Positions 59,412 through 63,973 of a stretch of DNA of 63,973 nucleotides are shown in pieces. Numbering within the stretch: position 1 is the first letter of the stretch; each line of letters begins with the position of its first letter. Below the pieces are notes generated by a model, which was not told the DNA's origin, searched no databases, and was given only the letters and a program-made list of their open reading frames with translations. Origin of the DNA: Paenarthrobacter sp. AR 02. Lineage in GTDB: Bacteria; Actinomycetota; Actinomycetes; Actinomycetales; Micrococcaceae. The position numbers and the translations under genes were made by a program. The stretch covers positions 1 to 63,973 of the forward strand of contig NZ_JAJUKH010000016.1 of the NCBI RefSeq assembly GCF_021538675.1, written 5' to 3'.

Positions 59412-60317
59412 CTACGGAATCCTGACCATGCCTTCCTGCGCAACAGTGGCGACATGGACGCCGTCGCGGTTGAAAATGCGTCCCGTCGCAAGTCCCCGGG
59501 CACCTTGGGCGCTGGGGGACTCCTGGACGTACAGCATCCACTCGTCCACCCGCACGGGCCGGTGCCACCACATGGCGTGGTCGAGGCTGGCCACGCTCAT
59601 CCCTGGCGTCATCCATGAAAGGCCGTGCTTGCGGAGGATGGGTTCGAGCAGCGTGTAATCGCTCGCGAAGGCCAGGGCCGCACGGTGCAGATTGGGGTCA
59701 TCCGGAAGGGGGCCAATGGTCTTCATCCACACCGCGTTGGTGGCCACATGCTCGCTCGGCGGAGAGACATAGAGGGCAGGATCCACGTGCCGGACATCAA
59801 AGGGCCGTTCGGATGACATGTGCCGCGCCATCGGGTGGTCGAAGTGGGACAGCAGCTCAGCGGTGCTGGGCAGCGACTCGGGATCGGGGATGCCCTCCGG
59901 CATGCTCGCCTGGTGGTCCAGCCCGCTGTCTTCCACCTGGAACGAGGCGATCATCGACAGAATCGGAACGCCGTCCTGGTAGGCGTGCACACGGCGTGCG
60001 GAGAAGGAGCGGCCGTCGCGCAACCGCTCGACGCCGAAAGTTATGGGCTTGTTCGCGTCACCGGGCCGGAGGAAGTAGCCGTGCATGGAGTGGGCCACCC
60101 GGTCCTGCTCCACGGTCCGCATTCCTGCCATCATCGACTGGGCGAGGACCTGGCCGCCAAAAACACGGTGCCGGGGCTGCTTTTGGGACGGCCCGAGGAA
60201 GATGTCCTCGTTGGTCCGGGCTCCGTCAAAATCACCAAGGTCCAGCAGGCCGATCAGCACATCCATGGGGTCTTCTGCGGGTGCCTGCACGTCGAGGCCA
60301 GCGTTCGTCTCAGTCAT
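59412..60317 (-). CDS. tesB: Acyl-CoA thioesterase II
   Basis: 301 aa double-hotdog thioesterase. RVFGGQVLAQSMMAG (first hotdog) and LDHAMWWHRPVRVDEW...QESPSAQGARGLATG (second hotdog with the Asp/Thr/Gln catalytic set) are present. It hydrolyses medium/long acyl-CoA in the cytosol. ATG 60317 is 6 nt after TAAAGT (60324-60329), so it is probably leaderless. Confidence 0.94.
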   Translation of the reverse strand: MTETNAGLDVQAPAEDPMDVLIGLLDLGDFDGARTNEDIFLGPSQKQPRHRVFGGQVLAQSMMAGMRTVEQDRVAHSMHGYFLRPGDANKPITFGVERLRDGRSFSARRVHAYQDGVPILSMIASFQVEDSGLDHQASMPEGIPDPESLPSTAELLSHFDHPMARHMSSERPFDVRHVDPALYVSPPSEHVATNAVWMKTIGPLPDDPNLHRAALAFASDYTLLEPILRKHGLSWMTPGMSVASLDHAMWWHRPVRVDEWMLYVQESPSAQGARGLATGRIFNRDGVHVATVAQEGMVRIP

Positions 60318-60380
60318 GGTTCGACTTTAGACGCCGCCCCGACCCCTCTCAACCGGGGACATGCCGGTAGAGTCGATCAT

Positions 60381-61052
60381 GTGACAGACGTCTTGACCCA
60401 GTCCTTCCGCTTCGCCGATCCCCGTGACCTCGCCGATCTTCGGACCTTCGTTACGCGGGCCAAGAGCATCGACGACGGTGCCATCCGCCTGCAGGCCTCG
60501 GGCAGGGTCCTCGCGGCCTATGTGTGCGTGCTGCGGCCGCGCATCCTCGGCGAGTCCACCCCCACCATCCTGGGCCTGCGGACCATGGCCCTGGCGGAGC
60601 AGGCCCAGGCCGACGTAACGGTGACGCTTGCGTCCGTGATGGACCGTTTGGCCCGCTCAGGCGACGGGGACGTGGACCTGCCCATCCCGCCGTCGACCGT
60701 TTCGGAGTCCTGGGCCGGCGTCGGGGCACCGCGGGCCGGTTGGGAACCGCAAGGTTCAATTCCCGACGCCGACCTCAGGTCAGCGGCCGAGGCGGGCATC
60801 GCGGAGGTGGCTGGCGTCGTTCCTGCCGTGGCGGGTGCCGCCGTCATCAACACCGCCAGGGCTGCCGTTTGGGGACGCGGAATGCCTGGCGCTGAGGACC
60901 TGCCGTCAGGCGCGGCTTTCGCGGCTTTCGCCCTGGGTTTCCTCGCCGATGGTGAGCAGCAGGTGTACCGAAACGGCCGCTGGTTCAGGCTGAGCGGACC
61001 CCGTGGCCATGTACTGGTCCGTACCGGCGCAGGGCTCGGGCTCGGTTTCTGA
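60381..61052 (+). CDS. Conserved hypothetical protein
   Basis: 223 aa, Ala-rich, no membrane segment or Cys cluster (one Cys, AYVCVLRPR). FADPRDLADLRTFVTRAKSIDDGAIRLQASG and a C-terminal YRNGRWFRLSGPRGHVLVR look like an actinobacterial family of unknown function; I cannot name it. GTG 60381 is 7 nt after TAGAGT (60368-60373), supporting the start as leaderless. It diverges from tesB and converges with glbO (3-bp gap). Confidence 0.75.
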   Translation: MTDVLTQSFRFADPRDLADLRTFVTRAKSIDDGAIRLQASGRVLAAYVCVLRPRILGESTPTILGLRTMALAEQAQADVTVTLASVMDRLARSGDGDVDLPIPPSTVSESWAGVGAPRAGWEPQGSIPDADLRSAAEAGIAEVAGVVPAVAGAAVINTARAAVWGRGMPGAEDLPSGAAFAAFALGFLADGEQQVYRNGRWFRLSGPRGHVLVRTGAGLGLGF

Positions 61053-61055
61053 GGT

Positions 61056-61538
61056 TCAGGCGTCCGGGCCCGCTGATGGGCTGTTGACCATGGTCAGCGC
61101 TGCGCGTTCCATGTAGTCCCACAGGGTGCCTTCATGCAGCGGCGACAGGTCCAACGCGTCCACGGCTGTCCGCATGTGGAACAACCAACGGTCCTTCGCC
61201 TCGGGGGTGACCCGGAACGGCATGTGCCGCATCCGAAGCCGGGGGTGTCCTCGTTCCTCGCCATATGTGGTGGGCCCGCCCCAGTACTGTTCCAGGAACA
61301 TGAGGAAGCGCCGCTTCGCAGGCCCGAGGTCTTCTTCGGGGTACATGGGACGCAGCAGCGGATCCGTGGCCACGCCGTCGTAAAAGACGTCAATAAGCTT
61401 GACGAACGTTTCATGCCCGCCGACGGCAGCGTAGAAGCTGTCCGTATAGGCGGGCTGGCTGAAAGGGTCGTTCTGCATCAGTTGGCGGCGGGGGCCGGCT
61501 TGTGGCGCTGGTGGCTGGCCACCGGAAATGTTACTCAT
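61056..61538 (-). CDS. Group II truncated haemoglobin (GlbO-like)
   Basis: 160 aa. YAAVGGHETFVKLIDVFYDGV, LEQYWGGPTTYGEERGHPRLRMRHMPF (proximal His and the conserved Trp region WLFHM) are typical of trHbO, which binds O2 and is linked to respiration and redox protection. A ~28-residue polar N-tail precedes the globin. Its first codon overlaps the mechanosensitive-channel gene by 8 nt. Confidence 0.92.
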   Translation of the reverse strand: MSNISGGQPPAPQAGPRRQLMQNDPFSQPAYTDSFYAAVGGHETFVKLIDVFYDGVATDPLLRPMYPEEDLGPAKRRFLMFLEQYWGGPTTYGEERGHPRLRMRHMPFRVTPEAKDRWLFHMRTAVDALDLSPLHEGTLWDYMERAALTMVNSPSAGPDA

Positions 61539-62229
61539 TGGACTTCTCCTCGGCCTTCGTGGCGCGTGGTGCGCCGGCAGTCACGGGCGCAGCGGCAGCG
61601 CCGGGGCCATCGCTGGTATCAGGTGTTTCAAGCGGCGCGTAGTCACCCTGCGAGCGGTTGCCGACCCGCAGGATTTCTCCGTTGCGCAGGTACCAGATGG
61701 CTCCGTCTTCGGCACGGACCCGGGTAATCCGCAATCCCACGGATTCAACGGTACCAACCACTTCGCTGGTAACGATCACGTCGCCAATACCGTATTGGTC
61801 CTCGATGGTGATGAAGATGCCCGCGAGGAAGTCACGGATCAGTTGCTGGGCGCCGAAACCGATGGCGACACCCAGGATGCCCACGCTGGTCAGGAGGGGC
61901 GCGACGTCCACGTTCATGTATTTCAGGACGTAGATGATGACAATCACCACAACAATGACGCTCACCAGGCTTGTCAGCAGCGTGCCGATGGTCTCGGCGC
62001 GTTGGGAACGCCGTTCGTGGTCCAGTGCGCGTATGGCGGGTTGCACCCATTTGAAGTGCGCCTTCTTGAAGAAGGAGCTACCGGCAGACACCCGGCGCGT
62101 GATGCGCCCGATGATGAACCGCGCAACGATCCAGACTGCCAGCCCCACACCGATGGTGATGAGGATTGATACGAGGTCTATTTTCTCTGGTTCCAAGGTG
62201 ATGGTTTCCGCTAGGGGGATGGAGGTCAA
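61531..62229 (-). CDS. Small-conductance mechanosensitive channel family protein
   Basis: 232 aa, a minimal MscS. Three TM segments (~18-40, ~85-105, ~112-140), the last with the pore motif VGILGVAIGFGAQQLIRDFLAG, then the beta domain ITIEDQYGIGDVI. A short disordered C-tail (Ala/Pro-rich, KAEEKSNE) replaces the usual cage domain. It starts at TTG 62229, with AAGGAG ~9 nt upstream. Its overlap with glbO implies one mRNA. Confidence 0.9.
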   Translation of the reverse strand: MTSIPLAETITLEPEKIDLVSILITIGVGLAVWIVARFIIGRITRRVSAGSSFFKKAHFKWVQPAIRALDHERRSQRAETIGTLLTSLVSVIVVVIVIIYVLKYMNVDVAPLLTSVGILGVAIGFGAQQLIRDFLAGIFITIEDQYGIGDVIVTSEVVGTVESVGLRITRVRAEDGAIWYLRNGEILRVGNRSQGDYAPLETPDTSDGPGAAAAPVTAGAPRATKAEEKSNE

Positions 62230-62316
62230 GGTGCACTATCTCCTTGTCGTCGGCCCGTGTTCGCCGGGCGCGGAACACTCTGTCCACTGACAACCCTAGC
62301 GCCGTAGCGTGACGGT

Positions 62317-63315
62317 ATGCGCATCCTGGTCCTTGGCGGCACCGCCTTCCTGTCCGCGGAAATCGCCCGGCAGGCTGTCGCCTCCGGGCACGATGTGACG
62401 TGCCTCGCCCGGGGTACTTCGGCTCAACCGCCCGACGGCGCCACCTGGGTCAGGGGCGACCGTGCCTTGGGTGCCGCGGCTTTCGCCGGTGTGGCAGGAA
62501 GGTGGGATTCCGTCGTCGAGGTGTCCCGTGATCCAGTGCAGGCCCGGGCGGCTTTGGAAGCGCTGGGCCCTGCCGCGAAGCACTGGACGTTCGTCTCAAG
62601 TTGCTCGGTGTACGCAGACCACTCGGTACCGGGGGCCACGGAAGACGCGGCCCTCCTGGAACCGCTGCCGGAGGGGCAGGCGGGAACGCCGGAAACCTAT
62701 GGCGAGTCGAAGTCAGCGATCGAACAGCTGACGCGTGCCTTGCTGGGGGATAGGGCACACATCGTCCGGGCAGGGCTCATTGGCGGACCAGGGGACGGTA
62801 CGGACCGCTACGGTTATTGGCCGGCACGATTCGCTGCCAGCCCTGACACGGTGCTGGTCCCGGACATTCCGGACGCAGCGACCCAGATCATCGATGTCCG
62901 GGATCTGGCTGCATGGATCCTCCAAGCCGCCGAACAGGGCCTGGCAGGAACCTACAACGCAGTGGGCGAGGTTGTGGGCTTCGCCGACTACATCTCCGAG
63001 TCCCGGCGGTTGGCCGGACCGGTCGCGGAGGACGCCATCCGTCCCACCCAGGACTGGCTCGTTGAGCAGGGCGTGGAGTACTGGGCTGGACCGGATTCGT
63101 TGCCCTTGTGGCTTCCGCCGGACCACGAAGGCTTCCAGGCGCGCTCCAACAAAGCAGCCCGGGACGCGGGTATGCGGCTCCGCCCGTGGCGGGAGACACT
63201 CGCAGCCACGCTGGAGGATGAGCGGGGCCGTGGCTTGGACAGGGAGCGAAAAGCAGGCCTCAGCCGGGACGCCGAACGCAGGCTCGTGGCACTGTGGCGG
63301 GACCGGCGGCGTTAG
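62317..63315 (+). CDS. NAD-dependent epimerase/dehydratase family protein
   Basis: 332 aa extended/atypical SDR. The N-terminal RILVLGGTAFLSAEIARQ has Ser in place of the last Gly of GxxGxxG; FVSSCSVYAD and YGESK supply Ser, Tyr and Lys. FADYISESRR and YWAGPDSLPLWLP in the C-terminal part match actinobacterial reductases of unknown substrate. ATG 62317 is 6 nt after TAGCGT (62305-62310). Its stop codon interlocks with that of osmC (TTAG). Confidence 0.82.
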   Translation: MRILVLGGTAFLSAEIARQAVASGHDVTCLARGTSAQPPDGATWVRGDRALGAAAFAGVAGRWDSVVEVSRDPVQARAALEALGPAAKHWTFVSSCSVYADHSVPGATEDAALLEPLPEGQAGTPETYGESKSAIEQLTRALLGDRAHIVRAGLIGGPGDGTDRYGYWPARFAASPDTVLVPDIPDAATQIIDVRDLAAWILQAAEQGLAGTYNAVGEVVGFADYISESRRLAGPVAEDAIRPTQDWLVEQGVEYWAGPDSLPLWLPPDHEGFQARSNKAARDAGMRLRPWRETLAATLEDERGRGLDRERKAGLSRDAERRLVALWRDRRR

Positions 63316-63791
63316 GCGGCGGCCGCCGTCGTGATGGGTTCGTGGTGTACAGGGAAGTTGACGCTTCGGGCGATGAAGCACAGCTGGTTGGCTTCGTGGT
63401 GAAGCTGCGGGACCAAGGCGGCGTGAGCGGGATCGGCGATGGTGACGTGCGGTTTCAGGGTCACGGCTTCGAACTGCCCGCTGCCGTCCCTGTTCATCTT
63501 CATGAGGCCGTCCGCGTTGTCTTCGTATGCGGAGACCACCACGCCGTGTTTGACGGCCACGTGAAGGAAAGACAACATGTGGCATTGCGAGAGCGCAGCC
63601 AGCAGGAGCTGTTCGGGGTTGAACCGGTTCCGGTCACCATGGAACGTGGGGTCTGCTGAGCCCTTCAGCGTGGGCAACCCGGCAATCTCTACATCGTGGT
63701 CTCGTGAGTAACTCCGGTAACCAGAGGTGCCTTCGCCGAGGTTCCCGGTCCAACGGACAGTCAGCGCGTAATGGTGCTCGTTCAGGCTCAT
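63312..63791 (-). CDS. OsmC/Ohr family peroxidase
   Basis: 159 aa. The two redox Cys are visible in LLLAALSQCHMLSFL and NQLCFIARSVNFPV. DPTFHGDRNRFNPEQLLLAALS marks the OsmC-like subgroup acting on organic hydroperoxides. ATG 63791 lies 6 nt after TAGACT (63798-63803), a leaderless start. It ends 4 nt inside the convergent epimerase gene. Confidence 0.9.
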   Translation of the reverse strand: MSLNEHHYALTVRWTGNLGEGTSGYRSYSRDHDVEIAGLPTLKGSADPTFHGDRNRFNPEQLLLAALSQCHMLSFLHVAVKHGVVVSAYEDNADGLMKMNRDGSGQFEAVTLKPHVTIADPAHAALVPQLHHEANQLCFIARSVNFPVHHEPITTAAAA

Positions 63792-63853
63792 GCGGACAGT
63801 CTAGCGACGCAATCGCAACTGTCCGCATGAGCCCGATGTGAGTGCTGCCTAGA

Positions 63854-63973
63854 TGTACTGTCCCGGCAGGTTGATGACACGGGGCTGGAATTGACGAAGT
63901 AAAGAGGACCTCCGGGTGTTATGTGGAGCTTGTCGAGAGCAAACACAGATACCAGGAGGTCCTCGTGTCCCAC
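63854..63973 (+). mobile_element. IS481-family insertion sequence, left (5') end
   Basis: The terminal repeat starts TGTACTGTCCCGGCAGGTTG (63854-63873) and matches the inverted end of the IS at the left of the window. It is preceded by CCTAGA (63848-63853), an NCTAGN target. About 110 bp of leader with an AGGAGG site follow, then the transposase start. The element continues beyond the window. Confidence 0.85.
63965..63973 (+). CDS. IS481-family transposase, first codons only (cut by window end)
   Basis: GTG TCC CAC (start M-S-H) begins at 63965, 5 nt after AGGAGG (63954-63959). IS481 transposases commonly begin MSHRNA or similar, which agrees, but three codons cannot prove it alone; the terminal repeat and target site support it. 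Confidence 0.7.

Noticed and set aside
1..63973. Composite transposon formed by the two flanking IS copies
   Set aside because: The 63.7 kb between them contains ffh, rnpB, ribosomal protein genes, aceE and def, that is, essential chromosome. The outer flanks are not visible, so no target duplication can be shown.
1..63973. CRISPR arrays, toxin-antitoxin pairs, prophage, conjugation genes
   Set aside because: Looked for on both strands; no regularly spaced repeats and no matching gene families were seen.

Overview
The window is high-GC actinobacterial chromosome. Gene content and order point to Arthrobacter sensu lato (Micrococcaceae, possibly Paenarthrobacter). The evidence is the rpsP-khpA-rimM-trmD-rplS-lepB-lepB-rnhB run, yraN-comM-dprA-xerC, the fasR-fabD-fabH-acpP-fabF cluster beside an E1-only aceE, a long-form GAPDH next to rnpB, and actinobacterial families of unknown function (DUF2469, DUF3145, DUF3052). 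Genus assignment is inference; I could not run a search.

Layout. Positions 1-121 are the 3' end of an IS481-type insertion sequence, and 63854-63973 are the 5' end of a related one. Their terminal repeats match, and both abut an NCTAGN hexamer. The ~63.7 kb between them is housekeeping chromosome, so the ends look like contig breaks at a repeated IS, not the arms of a composite transposon. From left to right: a lone zwf paralogue, ffh, an alpha/beta-hydrolase-fold protein and thiC with a TPP riboswitch (0.2-6.1 kb); amidohydrolase and CatE-like dioxygenase genes (6.1-8.2 kb); the translation and protein-export block (9-14 kb); competence and recombination genes (14.6-18.7 kb); fatty-acid synthesis on the minus strand and aceE (19.5-27.5 kb); a DUF3052-peroxiredoxin-sirtuin overlapping unit and tRNA-Val (27.9-30 kb); an IclR regulator with a sugar/acid MHS transporter and a membrane O-acyltransferase (30.6-35 kb); a sugar-acid module with four oxidoreductases, a FadR-type regulator and gnd (35-41.4 kb); cysE-cysK-msrA, Nif3-like, YaaA, rnpB and GAPDH (41.5-49.3 kb); then mixed genes (HNH nuclease, def, tRNA-His, orn, mptB-like, alkD, ssb, tRNA-Arg, ettA, tesB, glbO, mscS, osmC) up to the second IS.

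How genes work together. The carbon genes form one theme. L-idonate to 5-ketogluconate to gluconate (idnD-like plus SDR), then 6-phosphogluconate to ribulose-5-phosphate (gnd), with zwf, GAPDH and aceE elsewhere in the window. No gluconate kinase is present here. FasR, FabD, FabH, AcpP and FabF form the type II fatty-acid initiation and elongation core.

I found no CRISPR array, prophage, toxin-antitoxin or recognisable defence island, and no clearly new system. The most interesting signals are: (i) many genes whose start codon lies 6-7 nt after a -10 box, a leaderless architecture; (ii) strongly structured DNA between aceE and the DUF3052 gene; (iii) a switch of third-codon-position composition inside aceE; (iv) repeated TGTTCA-N6 boxes that may define an IclR regulon; (v) an internally deleted GNAT gene.
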